In this document: piece by piece, positions 45,902-58,920 of the stretch | Position numbering within the stretch: the first letter of the stretch is position 1 | How the letters are laid out: every line of letters starts with the position of its first letter | Assembly (NCBI RefSeq): GCF_004011695.2 | Contig: NC_082406.1 | Span: 248,001 to 312,000 of the forward strand | From: Ascochyta rabiei | Taxonomy: Eukaryota; Ascomycota; Dothideomycetes; Pleosporales; Didymellaceae | Direction: 5' to 3' | DNA: 64,000 nucleotides | Notes under the pieces: generated by a model | The model's input: the letters and a program-made list of their open reading frames with translations, nothing else | The model's database searches: none | What the model was told of the DNA's origin: nothing | Made by a program: the position numbers and the translations under genes

Positions 45902-48900
45902 GGAGCTAGTAAAGGGCAAAAAGGGCTAAGATAGGCTACACAAGGCCTAAAACGCATGCCTTAATTGTAGAGAAACTAGTTACTACTGCCCTAACTGCCT
46001 AAAGCTAAAGTTAAACTAGAAAGACCCTGCTCTAGATAAGTTAGGAAAAGACAAGGGGCCTAAGAGCTAATCTCCTCTCTTATAGCCTATATTAAATTGT
46101 TTAAGAAGAAGAAAGAGAATATCTCTCTTTATAAGGCAGTGTACCTAGAATATATATGCCTACTTATAGTTAAAGTATCTATAGGTAATACAGAGAACGT
46201 GGAAGCCTTAATAGATAGAGGGTTACAACTAAACTTAATTTTAGTTCTCCTAGCAAAGGAGCAGGATCTAGAGGTTACACTATTAAATAAATAGTAGCTA
46301 AAGGTGTAGGCAGAGCAGAATTGCCTATATATAGAGTAACTACAGTAGAAGTATCTATTATTAACTCCTGTGGAAGACAGGAGGTCTAACAGATACCTTT
46401 TGTGGTTACAGACCTACAAAGGTACAAGATATAACTTAGATTACCCTAGATTAACTAGACAAACCCTAAGCTAAGCTATTTAAGCTAGCGTATGCTCTTC
46501 TAAGGGAAGAAGTATAGGGACTCTCCTAAACTAGAGAAAATAGCGTTAGAAGATGCTAAAAAGTTTAAACGCACTATAAGAAGTCTCTTAGTAGACGTTT
46601 ATATATGTATAGTAAACTTAGTAGGTATATACAACCTAATATCTGCTAAAAAGGGCCTAATTCTAGAAGTGTATTGCGAATATGCGCACTTAGGATTAGA
46701 GGATAATGCTTAGGTCCTATTAGAGCATAGAGAGTACAACCTAGCAATTAATATTATAGAAGGAGCTACTTCCCCCTACTAACTGTTATACAGGCTATCT
46801 GCAACAGAATTAGAGATACTTAGGAAGTATCTAGCAGAATATCTACAACGTGGCTAGATACAACACTTAAGGTTGCTAGCTAGGGCGCCCATTCTCTTTT
46901 TAAAGAAGAAAGACAGTAACCTATAACTGTGTGTAGACTATAGAGGTCTAAATAAGATAATAGTTAAAAACTACTATCTATTACTACTAATTACAGAGTT
47001 ACTAGAATAACTAGCACAAGCTAAGTTCTATACTAAACTAGATGTACGTAAGGTATATTACTGTATTTAAATTAAGAAAGAGGATAAGTAGAAGACTGCT
47101 TTCTAAACTAGGTATAGACATTTTAAGTACACAGTAATGCTGTTTAGACCTTTAAATGCTACTACCTAATTTTAGGCCTATATAAACAAGGCACTAATAG
47201 AATTAGTTAATATAACTTATATTATGTATCTAGACAACATATTAGTATACTCTAAGACAGAGGAAGACCACGTTAGACATGTTAAGGAGGTCTTAGAGAG
47301 GCTTTACAAAGCAAACCTCTATATGCGCTTAGATAAGTGTAAATAGTACTGTTAACGTATAGAGTACCTTAGGTACATAGTCTTACCTAAAGGAGTAAGT
47401 ATTAACCTATATAGGGTTAAAAAAATCTAAGAATAGCTAATCCTGCGCACAGTTTGTAATATCTAAGTATTTATAGGCTTTTAAACTACTATTAGAGGTT
47501 TATTATAGGGTTTTCTAAATTAGCCTTGCTATTAACCTAATTAACCTAGAAAGGGCCAAATTAGGCTAAATCTAGTTAAGTAATAAGGAAGGAGGAGAGT
47601 TAGCCTCTTAAGCTAAGTAAAGAATCCCTATAAGCTTTCTAGAATATAAAGGATTTATTTATTAACGTACCTATCTTAGTTTATTTTATACCTAGGAGAC
47701 AGACTAGGATACAAGTAGATACCTCTAGAGGCGCTATTTTAGGAACTTTTAGTTAATTAGTCCCTAGGGAGGGGAAGCTAGCCTAATAGAGGCCTTTAGA
47801 CTTCTATTTAAAGAAGTTAATCTAAGTAGAGTATAACTATAATACTTATAACTAGGAACTTCTTATAATTGTCTAGAGCCTACAGCATTAGCAAAGATAC
47901 TTAGACAGTACCTTCTTTAAGATCTTAACAGATTACTAAAACCTATAATAGTTTATAGAGACAAAGGTTCTTAGCTATTAGTAAGTAAGGGTATACTTAG
48001 TGTTATCTAAGTTTAACTTTATAACTACTTATTACCTAGGGTCTATAAACCCTGCAAATAGACCCTTATAGCGTCCTAATTATATAAGAGAGGTATAAGA
48101 CCCCTTATAAAAGTACAATAAGGCTTTTATATAACTGCTTTAGGAGATCCTAACTAGGAGGAACCCTAATACTCCCCTAGTAGCAGCTATAACCATTCGT
48201 TTGTCTGTAAAAGAAAGAAAGAACATAAGTGATCTTAAAAGAGAAGAGTTAAGAGAGAACAGTTATATAGAGCTAACAACGGACTTAGATAACACAGACA
48301 AACTCTCTAGCATAAAAAAAGAGTTAAGCAACGTTAAAATAGGACAAAATAACCTAGAAAAAGATAAAACAGCTAAGAGGAAGCATATCTTACTTATAAG
48401 GCTAAAAGATAAAGTATAAGTAATTAAAGAACGTTATAATAACCTAATATTAGGACACTTTAGAGTACAAAGGACCTTAGAGAGGATTTAGCGCAGATAC
48501 ACCTAGAAGGGCATTACTAAGGACGTGTCTAACTACTGCTACAACTGCTTAGTATGTAGAAGATTAACTACTGCCTAACATAAACTGTATAGGTTATTAT
48601 AACCTTTACTAGTGCTACGCTAACTATAGGAGGACGTAACAATAGATTTTATTACAGAATTACCTCCTAGTAAGGTGGCTAGGCTAGTGTATAACTCTAT
48701 ACTAGTAGTAGTGTGTAAATGAACTAAAATTTTATACTACATACTAGCTAGGGCTAATTAGGATAGAACAGACCTAGCACACGCCTAGATTAGAGAAATT
48801 ATCTGTTTACACAGCGCGCTAGCACAAATTATCTTAGATTAGGGGCTGCTAATAAACTTAAAGATATGGGAAACCTTTAACTACTATTTAAACTTAAGAC

Positions 48901-50130
48901 AAGTCTTAACGTTAGCCTATTATCCCTAGACAGATAGCTAAACAGAAAGGTAAAATAAGACTCTTAAACAGTACTTACGTTGCTACTATACTCTAGAATA
49001 AGACAATTAGGCCCTATAGATTTTAATTACAGAATTTATATATAATAATAGTATTTACGCATCTATAAATATAACACCTTTCTAAGCCTATTACAGTATA
49101 GATCTAAGGAGCATAGATTAGCCTACTTTGGCATTAAAAGGCAGAGAATCTCCCCTTACAAAGGAATTAGCTGCTAGAGTTATTACCTTATAGGCTACCT
49201 GCAAAGCAAACATAGAAAAGTTAAATAAGTATTAAAAGAAACACTTAGATAAGAAACAACTACTAGCACCCTTTAAAGTAGGCAACAAAGTACTAGTCTC
49301 TAGTAAGAATATTAGAATAGTACGCCTAAAAAGGAAGCTAGACTAGAAATACCTAGGACCTAGGACTATTATAGGCTAGATTGGCCCTAGTGCATACAGA
49401 GTAGACCTGCTAGGAACAAAAGGGATCTATCTAGTATTCTATGCGTTACTGCTAGACCTATATATCTATATATACGAAGAGGTTAACTCCTAATTATATA
49501 GAAATAAATATAAAAACCTATAATTAGTGGGGAAGAGAAGGTGTAGGATGTGGAAAAAGTCGTTAACAGAAGGTAACTAGCTAACAGACAGTAGGAATAC
49601 CTTATTTAGTAGGACAGATTCCCTAACTTAGAAAATTCCTAAGAAATTAGCACAAATCTTTCTAAAGAAGTGCTAAAATATTACTAGAAAATAATAAAGT
49701 AACTGCTTAGACTGCGTAATAAGACGTTAAGGTTAAAGTCTAAAAAAGAGGGAGACTAAAAAGGCTAAATACCTTTACTTAATTATAATAATTCCCTATA
49801 GGGGTTTTTTAATTAATAAGTATTTAATAGTTTACGCTAAGGGAAAATATAACCCTACCTTACCCTAAGAAATACAGACTAGCTAAAGCAGATATCTTTA
49901 AGCTTATTATAGCTATGTCTAATATAAGAAGATAAAGAAGGTTATATACTACATTATATAGTTATAATTATAAGTAAATATAGAAGAATTAGTATAGAAG
50001 AACACCTTCCTAGTATTATTTAGACTATCTAACAATGTAATGCACCTAATTGCTATATTAGCCTAAAACTGTCTACTAACTACAAACTTAGGTATTTTTA
50101 ATCTAAACCTTCTATTATAGGGAATATCTA

Positions 50131-51108
50131 TTAACTATAACTACTACTATAGGCATAAGTAGTAGCCTTATAACTACTATAAGGCTTCTTAGCAGCAGCA
50201 GCAGCAGCAGCAGCGTTGGCAACGGCCTGCTTAGCAGCCTCCTGTTCCTCCTGCTCCTCCTAGAGTTAACTAAGGGTCTTTCTAGTGCCTGCAATCTGGT
50301 ACTTTAACTATATAAGAAGTTAGATATTATTAAAACAGGTTAAAACATGCTATAATACCTTCTTACAGGGGGTGATAGGCGCGTCTAAATTGGACTTACC
50401 ACTACTCTCCTCTAACATCTTCTTTTACTTTATTTCAGCCTAAACAGCGCTAGCCTTAGATTAATTGCGCTTCTTAATATAGATGCTAGAAAAGGTTAAC
50501 TTTCGTGTGTAAGTATTGCTATTATAGAGTATAAGCAGCTCTTCCTACAGTAAATAGTTCCTATAAAGGTTAGATTATGCTACAATAAGCTAAAAAGAGA
50601 CAGAACGTACTCTTAAATTATACCTAGCAACAAGCTAGCCTAGTTAATAATAGACTTACCTATTACAGTCTTCTTATTAATAGATATAGGCGTAGTAGTA
50701 GCAGGTGTTACAGGGGTAGTCTTAACGCTAGCTATATTAACAATAGTAGTATAAGCAGCAGTAACTAGGTAGTAACTAGAGTAAAGGCGCGCTATATTGC
50801 TAGAAAGCCTTAAATAGCTGTTAGCGTACTTATTAGGGCCTTAAATATATTAAAAGATGCTAAAACAAGCTAAAAGGAGACAAAACACGTACTAATAGGT
50901 AATTCTTATTGCTATTATAACACTCTCTATAGCAGTAGGCCTAGGCGTTACTATAATGCAGGCTACCCTACAAAGCTAGGTTAGTAGAGAAACAACAGTC
51001 CTTATAGACATTACTATTAGCAATATAGTAGAGATAGAGCATACAGCACTACTTAGTAGTCCTGCTGTTCTTAGTAATGTTAATCTTACGGCGAGCAGGC
51101 ATAGACAT
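50131..51108 (-). pseudogene. Antisense, apparently spliced frame in Gypsy1 downstream of pol
   Basis: On the minus strand the last three exons fit well: complement(50660..50859), complement(50400..50579) and complement(50131..50288), with phase-consistent introns of 80 nt (GTAAGT...GTAG) and 111 nt (GTAAGT...GCAG). The exons read SYLRLSSNIARLYSSYYLV with TTPVTPATTTPISINKK; then NYLL*EELLILYNSNTYTRK with SKASAV*AEIK*KKMLEESS; then GTRKTLS*L*EEQEEQEAAK, an Ala run and KKPYSSYKATTYAYSSSYS. Every internal stop is TAG or TAA at a likely Gln. An upstream exon and an ATG around 51102-51108 are likely but their junctions are unclear. I recognise no domain. This is unusual for a Gypsy element; confidence concerns the existence of the frame, not its function. 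Confidence 0.5.
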
Positions 51109-51648
51109 AACAGCTATAGCAAATAGTAGTTAGTAACAGTTAGTAATAGTTAGTAGTAGGTAGTAGTAGTTAGGAATAGTCTAAAAAGGTTACTAGGGCG
51201 TATTTTGCGGTGCTATCTGCCAAAACGTGTTAGAACGTGCTAGAAAGACCTAGAAAATTCCTTAGCTATTCTTACAAAAGTGCTAGACAGAATAGGTTAG
51301 TAATTACTAAAATAAAGTAGGATATAGAAGTAACTAATAAAGCTAGGGGTATAGATAGCTTATATGCTGCTAGCTACCTAGTTAGAGCTTTAGCCTGCGC
51401 AGACAGCTGCCTAGACCCTAGGGGTGAAGTAAGAGGTAAGAGAGGATTTCTGTTTAACTTTTACTAGGTGAAGGCAGAATTAGTATTAAGCCCTATCTAG
51501 CCTTACAAGGCGTCTAAAACGCCTAAACCTAGTTAGAATTAGCTATAACAGGACAGACAGAGTAAACACGTCTAAAGCTAGTCTAAAATAATACAGTATT
51601 GCTAATTATACTATTATTTAAGCTAAACAATCTAAAGAAGGGAGGCAT

Positions 51649-51850
51649 TGTTAGGCGCTTGGCCTAGAGGTACCTCTACCTGTCTTGGCGAGCTACTATA
51701 GGGCTAGTCAGCCCAGACTATATAAAGGTGTTAGAGGTTATTACTAATACTCTAGTAATTAGTCTTGTTACTACACACTACGTACCTTAATACACCTGCT
51801 ATCCTCTTTAACCCTATCCTCCCTCGTAATCGCTTTGTACACCCCTTATA
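51649..51850 (+). repeat. Gypsy1 3' LTR (202 bp)
   Basis: Same length as the 5' LTR; preceded by a purine tract and followed by ATAGT at 51851-51855. Confidence 0.94.
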
Positions 51851-51855
51851 ATAGT

Positions 51856-53058
51856 GCTATTAAGGCACCTATTCTCTATATGTCCAAATTGCTAACATTT
51901 TTAGCATTGTGTAGTAGAAGGTGTAGTAACAAACTTCTCTACTCTTATGCTAGCTCCTAGTAGGTATAGTCTATTCTATATAGCTTGTTATACTTCTTTT
52001 TCTATTTTAAACGCTATACAGACAGATCCTAGTTATTGCTTTTATCTCCTTTTATAGCTTATTAGCTAGAATAGGTTTCCTACTATTGTTAGGCCTTTGT
52101 TAAAGGTAGTTATTTCTAACTTAAGCACCTCTAGGTCCTAGTTTGTTTCTAGGGACGTAGGGATGTTTTGTAGGATTACTTTGTGCCATAGTTCTATTAG
52201 AAAGGCTTCCTTGCAGCTAGTAACTAATTGCTAGATTACTTAGTTTTTAAGCAGGTATTTTGCTGTAAAGGAGGGTGTTATAGTAAGAATAATGTTATTC
52301 CTTCTACTTAGGCTAGCAGAGGCAATAACAGGGAGGCTTACTCCTTTATCTGGAAAGGCCTTATTAAAAGTATTACGCTTTTCTAGGGGGGCAAAAGAGG
52401 GTAGTTCTTGCTCTAGTGTAAGAACTAGTTAGCGTACACTTAGAGAGTTCTTTATAATAGTAGGTTGCTTCTTCTTTATAACTGTTTGCTATTCTGTGTT
52501 CTTAGGAAGGTTAGCTAAAGCTGCAGTTGCGTATAAGGTAGGCTAGGTAGAGGGTTAAATAGTAGAAGTCTTAGTAGCTGGGGTAGGTTTTTAAAGGAGT
52601 TTTGCTCTTGTTTTAATTAATTTAGACACTGTTTTAAGGTTAAATACTTAGGACGCTAGGATAGATAGGCCTTGTTTGTTTATCCTGTTATTTTCTGTAT
52701 AGTCTTAAAAGATTTCTAGAAGGTCTAAGAGGTTTAATTGTTCCTTATTTAAGGTAGCTAGGGAATAAGCTTAGATAACTATTGTCCTAGCAATAGATAG
52801 AGCTTCTTTTACTGTCTTAGCAATAGGAGCTTAGTTTATAGGCCTAGTAGATATATTAAATTAGAAAGGGGGAAGCCTAGGTGCTGTTGGAGTAGCAGGT
52901 CTGCTAGCTGGTTGTTTAGAGGGAGCAGAGGGTAGAGGTAACGTTGTAGTTCTGTTGAATATACTAGGTTGGTGTATTCCTAGAGTAGATTGCGGGTGTA
53001 GTGTTGACGATGAGGGTATAGGCAGAGGTCTAGGGATTGGTGTAGCTAGGTACATCCC
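51856..53058 (-). mobile_element. LINE copy C, 5' part: ORF1 (gag-like)
   Basis: The minus-strand frame starts with ATG at 53055 (MYLATPIPRPLPIPSSSTLH), is open for 64 codons, then continues with RIP stops through an RNA-binding-like region (NNIILTITPSFTAKYLLKN, EAFLIELWHKVIL) to a first zinc knuckle (CQKCQQFGHIENRC pattern, with TAA/TAG at Gln) near 51.9 kb. After excision of Gypsy1 and one ATAGT the frame runs directly into the second knuckle at 37.4 kb, so this is the same element. The Pro/Ser-rich start is spared from stops. Confidence 0.9.
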
Positions 53059-53073
53059 TTTAAAGCCTTTATC
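53059..53073. repeat. Target-site duplication of LINE C, right copy
   Basis: TTTAAAGCCTTTATC, identical to 33111-33125. Confidence 0.9.
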
Positions 53074-53650
53074 CTTATAGGCTGTCTTACATTATTTTTC
53101 TTACATTTTTATATGTTGTGTAGGTATGCTTTTTTATATCTATGTCCTAGTTTAAGTTAGTAATAGGCGCTAGCTACCTCTCTTTTAGTGTTGTTTAGTA
53201 GTTTTATCTTATTTATTAGTTCTAGATAGTATTTTGCTGCGTAGGTGTCTGTTTTCCTTAGGATTGCTTTAGCTATGTAGGTGTCTAGTTTATGTTCCTA
53301 CTTATCTATTGTAATAGCTTTAACTTAAATTGTAGTTATAGTAATGCTTGCTAAGTTAGAGGTAGGCCTCTTTTTTATTGCTTCTTTTGCTAGGGAGTCT
53401 GCTTTCTTGTTCCCTGCAATGTCCTGGTGGCCGCGGACCTATTTAAGACTAATTGTAGCTCCTTTGTCTTTAATAGTTTTAGCTGCCTTTATGCAGCATA
53501 TTTGCTAGGCCTGTCTAGGCTTGTTTAAAGGTGTTTTTAGTCTTAGGATTGCTGCCTAGTTGTCTGCAAAGACTTAGATGTTCTGTGCTGTAGAAGCTAT
53601 AGTAGGTGCAATTTTAAAGCCTCTTATTATGCCTTCTAGTTCTCTATTAT
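53074..53650 (-). mobile_element. LINE copy B, resumed part (RNase H)
   Basis: The sequence continues exactly where 33125 stopped, collinear with LINE A from about 32040. It contains the RNase H segment on the minus strand and stops at the Copia LTR. Confidence 0.85.
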
Positions 53651-53818
53651 TGTTAAATGAAAGGTATTAGAGAAATGGGTTAGGTGATATACCTGCCAAG
53701 AAACCGTGCAGGGGCCCCTACTAGAACCTAGATAAGACGAAAATCACCCTTACATAGAACAACAACAGAACAATAATACATTATTATTAACTTATTACTA
53801 TTACTATCTAATCTCTCA
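53651..53818 (+). repeat. Copia1 5' LTR (168 bp)
   Basis: Same length as the right LTR; differences are mostly transitions. Confidence 0.92.
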
Positions 53819-56800
53819 ATTAAGAGTCTTACTGCTGCTATAATAAGCGCTAATAATAGGCAAAATAGCAACTAGCTAAAGCTAGAGGGACGCAACGGTT
53901 ATTCTCACCAACTTAAGCAACTAGGTCTCCTAGTACTGCTAACTTAAGATTAAGTGCCAGTTGCAAGATACATGGCTGCTAGCAGACTCTAAAGGGGTAC
54001 AACTCTAACGCATATAACTAGAGGCGCTACTACCTCTAGAAATTTTATAATATAAACTAGTAATAAGTATAAGCAACACCTTAACTACGTTATTACAGAC
54101 TATCTAAGCAGGTTAAAGCAGAACGCGCAGATTAACATATAAAGTAATAGATATATTACTTACTATACTATAAACACCTATAATCCTAATATAGGTATTA
54201 GACCTCGTAGAAAAGGGATAAGAGGTATATAAAGAAGATTGTAAAGACTATAAGCTTTACCTTAAGTTATATAAGATACTTAAGAAAGACTATAAAAAGA
54301 AAAGTAAATTATTAAGAACAGTTAAGCACATTCTTATAACAGTGATACTATATCTATAGCTAAGCTGCTGCGCAGAAAACAGAATACTGCGCAAATAGAT
54401 AACTGCCCTCTAAGACACTGTTAGAGTAGATGTAGATAAAGAACAGGCACAAGTATAAGAAAGATACCACGCTGCACTTAGACTAATACAAATAACTATA
54501 AATTAGGAGATATAGCTAAGTAAATATAATTAGGTAGCAACTTAAGCTAAGACCCTTAAGGTAGCTAAGGTTATACAAACACAAGCTGTTATTAATAATT
54601 TTCTAGGCTCTATATCTAAGATAGCATCAACCTAGACTACAACGTTCTAAGGGCTAGGATATAATAAGAAAGCTATAAACAGTAAAAGAATAATAAAACT
54701 CTTCTATAATTATATAAGCCTTTAATATCTACTAAGAGGGAAGCCTAAGAGCACCTTTGCGGTAGGAGAGGCATTATACGTAGTAAGTAGTAAATCTAAC
54801 TTAAACCTATAAAGGGACGCCTTTAGTAGAGAACTAAGAGCACTATCTAACAATAATTATTAAGGCTAGGGAAACCCTAAGCAAAATCAAAGAAAGATAG
54901 ATAGCTAAAGTGCTAGAACTAAGCAGTTCCTAGAGAGGAATACAGTAAGAGCTAAAGATATATATGCTGCCTGTAAACAGCGTTATAATATATTTAACTA
55001 CTACCACGTAAATACAGCTAAGGTATCTAAGTAGTTTAAGCTAAATTGAGGTGTTATAAAACTAGTATAGTATAAGCTTAAACATAACAGTAACTTATAA
55101 AAGAGAGTATAGGCAATGTCTTAAGGGACTAAGCAACTGTAAATAACAACAGCGTCTTAATTAATTACTCTATATATTAAGACGTCTTAAACACTAGACA
55201 AGATTATTAAGTAACTAGATAGCTAAGAAATTACTTAGGTTAATAAAGGTAGTATAAAAGCAGTATGTAGCGTAAGCAATTAAGGATATCTACTAAAGGA
55301 GGTATTTCTCCTAGATTCTGGCTAAACTACGTATATCTATAATAACCTCTTAAGACTTAGAGACGTACGCTAGCTAGTAATAGGAGACTATATCTAGACT
55401 AGGAACTCTAAGGTCTAGATATAAGGATATAGTACTGTTAATATATTAGCAGAGGGATCTTAAGGCAAATAAGTACTACGCTTAGATAATGTTGCGTAGT
55501 GCCTAGACCTCCTCTGTACCCTAGTATTATTAAGGTTACTCTAAAGACAAGGAATATAGTAGGATAACTAAGAAGATCTAACAACGCTACGTTAAAAAAA
55601 CAGCAACATTATAGCTATCCTAACAGAAAGCTTTAGATAGTAGGTTATTAAACAACTAAATATAGCTATAGCAGCACTCTACGTGCGTATAAATTGTAAT
55701 AGAAGATTTTTATAAAGAGTAACAGCTATAATATAGCATAAGAGGCTTAGACATCTAGGACTATCTACAATTAAGCACCTTATATATGAATCTAAGGGGG
55801 TAAAGATTTAAGGTATTATAATAATGTTATGTAACGTATATAGATAATTAAAATTAAAGTATTAAATATAAAGAACCCTACAATTAAATAATAAAGGCCT
55901 AGGTAAATAAATAGCTATGGACTTCTATAATTATAAAGCAGTAAGCTTTAATAAGGAAAAGAGTTCAATACTTATTATCTGCTAACACTCTTAGTACGTG
56001 TAGGACTTCTACTTTAAGGACAACAGGCCTATAAGATCTATTATCTGTCTACTTAGGATCTTTGTCTAGTTCTTAAAGAAACAGTTTAACATAACAGTTA
56101 ATGTAATTAAGATAGATAACAAAATTGTTATAGGTAAATAAGAGGTTAAGAGATAGTGCACGTCTCTCTTAATAAGACTTAAGCCTTCTGCTCTAGACAC
56201 ATAAGCTTAAAATAGAGGAGCTAAACGCTTAGGGGGTATAATAAAAGAGAAGGTACACGCAATTAAACTAGACGCAAATCTACTATAGAAACTCTAGCTA
56301 GAAATTACTAGAGCAGTAGTATACCTATATAATTAGACGCTAAATTATCTAAATAAGTAGAGATTACTGTACAAAATATTCTTTACGCGCATAGCTACTA
56401 TAAATAGCATAGTTACTAGACCTTAAAAACTAAACTAGGCTTACCTAAGAGTATACAGATGCAAAGCATTTACTATAACTAATAACACCTATTAAAGAAA
56501 ATTAAGGCTATAAATACTAGACCTAAAGGTATAGATTAGATACTTAGTAGGATACCAGTCTACCAACAAATACTAAATCTAGGTCCTATTAAAAGCTAAA
56601 GTAAACAGTACCTGTAATGTGGTGTTTAATAAAGAAATAATATTTAACAGCAAAATAGAGGATATTATAGATAACCTTATGCATAACACGTTAGAGGAAA
56701 ATATAATATAGATTAGCACAGTTAAACTCCTAGCTATATAGAGCTATATATCTAAAACTAAAACGTTCTTTAAGAATAAGATAACGCAGGAGAATACTCT

Positions 56801-58752
56801 GCGTGCTAAACAACCCTAATATTACTAGGGCAGGAAGATTGTAGAGGCATACCTAACGCCTCTACTAACTCCTCTGCTAGCAGTATTCCTAACTGAATAG
56901 ATAAGCTATAATAAGACAACAGACTAACTTAAATAAGACTAAGGAACGTCTGTAATAACGCTGTAGGCAGCTGCATTTATAGCAGGCATTAAGGCAGGAC
57001 ACCTTAGTTAATATAAAGGAAAATCTTTTAATATGCTTAATTAAAAAGGATTATAGCGAAGGGAATTAAACTGTATTAGAATAAACGCCTGCTATTACCT
57101 ACAGCATACTTAAAGCTAGAGGAGCACCTTCTCTACAAGATTTTTAAACAAGCAGAAAATAAACACCTATAAAGCTACATATAAATAGAGTTATAGACTA
57201 AAGTTCTAGCAGCTCTAGTTTAGAAGTCTAGATAATAAATACTTAACTGTATATAGGTCTATACATACAAGTTTAACAAACACTACTACCTTAATAAGTG
57301 TAAAGCAAGGCTTATAGTTAGAGGAGACTAATATTGTAATATTACGTTATAAGACACGTATACAGTAATACTTACAGGCTAATTACTTAGAATACTAATA
57401 GTAATTACTGCAAAATACAATCTTAAACTAAAATAATAGAATGTTATAAATGCGTTTGTCTATATAGCTATTAACCGCAAAACATATATAAGGATGCTAA
57501 GAAGATACTAGAAGACAGGTATCTTAATAAAGGTATAAAAAGCCTTATACAGACTCTACATCTCCTCTCTACTATAGCAGAAGGAATTTACAGTAATATT
57601 AGCTAGAATGAGATTTAAATAAGTACTATAAGAGCTATGCTGTATAATTTAGGATAGAATAATTATCTTCTTTTACGTAGATAATATTATAATTACGTAC
57701 TACCTAAAGCATAAACAAGAGGCAGACAATGCTATTAAATAGATACAGGAGCAATACCTGTGCACTAGAGGAGATAACCTTTAATAGTTCCTTAGTGTAG
57801 AAGTCTAATGTAATAGATAGTAATAGATAATTTAATTGTTATAAGCTGTATACGTTAACAAGATTAGTTAATTAGTAACTAGATAGGACGTAAGGTATAA
57901 TACGCTAATATCTAGAATTATAATTAAGCCTAGGAACAGTCTAGCTAAACTACTAGAGATTAATTAATATTAGTAAAAGATTAGATCCTTATTATTTATA
58001 GTAGTAACTACTTAACCTAATATAGCGTTTGCTACGTTGAAACTTACACGCTTTCTAGTTAACCTAAGTAATAAACACTAAGATGCTGCTAACTAATTGC
58101 TTCTGTACCTACAGAAGACAAGAAATCTGTTACTTAACTTTAGACAGGGTAAAGGACTTAAAGTTGCAAGCAACGCATTATTTGCTAACAGTACTGTAGA
58201 CTGTAAAAGTTCTTAAGGATACGCTATTAAGCTATTTAGAGGGCTTATTGCCTAGAGAGCGAATAAACAAGATACTGTTACAACGTCAACTACTAAGGCT
58301 GAGCTCCTAGCACTGTCTTAAGTAGCTAAGGAAGCAATATTTACTTCTTAACTATTAAAAGAGCTTTAGGTAACCCTAAGCAATTAAATAATAATAATTA
58401 AATATAATAATTTACAGACAATACGTCTAGTTACTATAGATATTACTAAGATATAAACTAAACTTTAGCATATTAATATACACAACTACTAGTTATAATA
58501 AGAAGTTAACTATAAAATAATTAAAGTAGAATACATTATATCTAATAATATAATTACAGATAGATTTATAGAGTTGTTGCTAATTAGAAAAGCGGCTAGC
58601 TTTCTTAGTTAGTTAGGACTTATTAAGGGCTCGAAGGGTATATTAAGGGATGTCCTGCTTAAGAAGATATAAGAGCAACTAGAGGACCTTACAATAAAGA
58701 GTTAATTAACTAGTTTGCGCAGCTTGCAATAGGATTCTAAGCTAAGGGGGTG

Positions 58753-58920
58753 TGTTAAATAAAAGGTATTAGAGAAATAGGTTAGGCGATATACCTGCCA
58801 AGAAACCGTGTAGGGGCCCCTACCAGAACCTAGAGAAGACAAAAATCACCCTTACATAGAACAACAACAGAACATTAATACATCATCATCAACTTATTAC
58901 TATTACCACCTAATCTGACA
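58753..58920 (+). repeat. Copia1 3' LTR (168 bp)
   Basis: Preceded by a polypurine tract; starts TGTTAAAT and ends GACA. Confidence 0.92.

Larger units (their letters stand above)
37426..51850 (+). mobile_element. Gypsy1, complete Ty3/Gypsy retrotransposon (14.4 kb including nested Gypsy2)
   Basis: Two 202-bp LTRs (37426..37627 and 51649..51850) begin TGTTAGGC and are flanked by ATAGT. A purine tract (AAAGAAGGGAGGCAT) lies before the 3' LTR. Removing the nested Gypsy2 and one GGAGC leaves about 7.3 kb. Gag occupies 37.7-38.8 plus 45.9-46.1 kb and has a zinc-knuckle-like CLNCRETSYYCPNC (His replaced by Tyr). The protease motif is ALIDRGLQLNLI near 46.2 kb. RT is at 46.9-47.4 kb ([32 protein letters not shown]), and RNase H follows. 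Integrase is at 48.5-49.3 kb (CYNCLVCRR, then VTIDFITELP). About 2.1 kb after pol hold an antisense frame (separate entry). Stops are almost all TAG or TAA, as RIP would leave. Confidence 0.94.
53651..58920 (+). mobile_element. Copia1, complete Ty1/Copia retrotransposon, RIP-mutated
   Basis: It is 5,270 bp with two 168-bp LTRs (53651..53818 and 58753..58920) beginning TGTTAAAT and ending CTAATCTSWCA. A purine tract AAGCTAAGGGGGTG precedes the 3' LTR. The domain order is that of Copia: gag with a Cys-motif near 54.98 kb, protease (LLDSG near 55.31 kb), integrase (IAMDFYNYKAVSFNKEKSS and TRAVVYLYN*TLNYLNK at 55.9-56.35 kb), RT (INAFVYIAI, FYVDNIIITYY near 57.68 kb) and RNase H (NSTVDCKSS*GYAIKLFRG, TTSTTKAELLALS near 58.2-58.3 kb). 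No clear target duplication is visible (ATTAT on the left, GTAGT on the right). Confidence 0.92.

Noticed and set aside
37426..51850. Reading the 14.4-kb unit as one giant retroelement
   Set aside because: Internal 155-bp LTRs with their own GGAGC duplication, and the uninterrupted Gypsy3 copy, show that 7.1 kb of it is a separate nested element.
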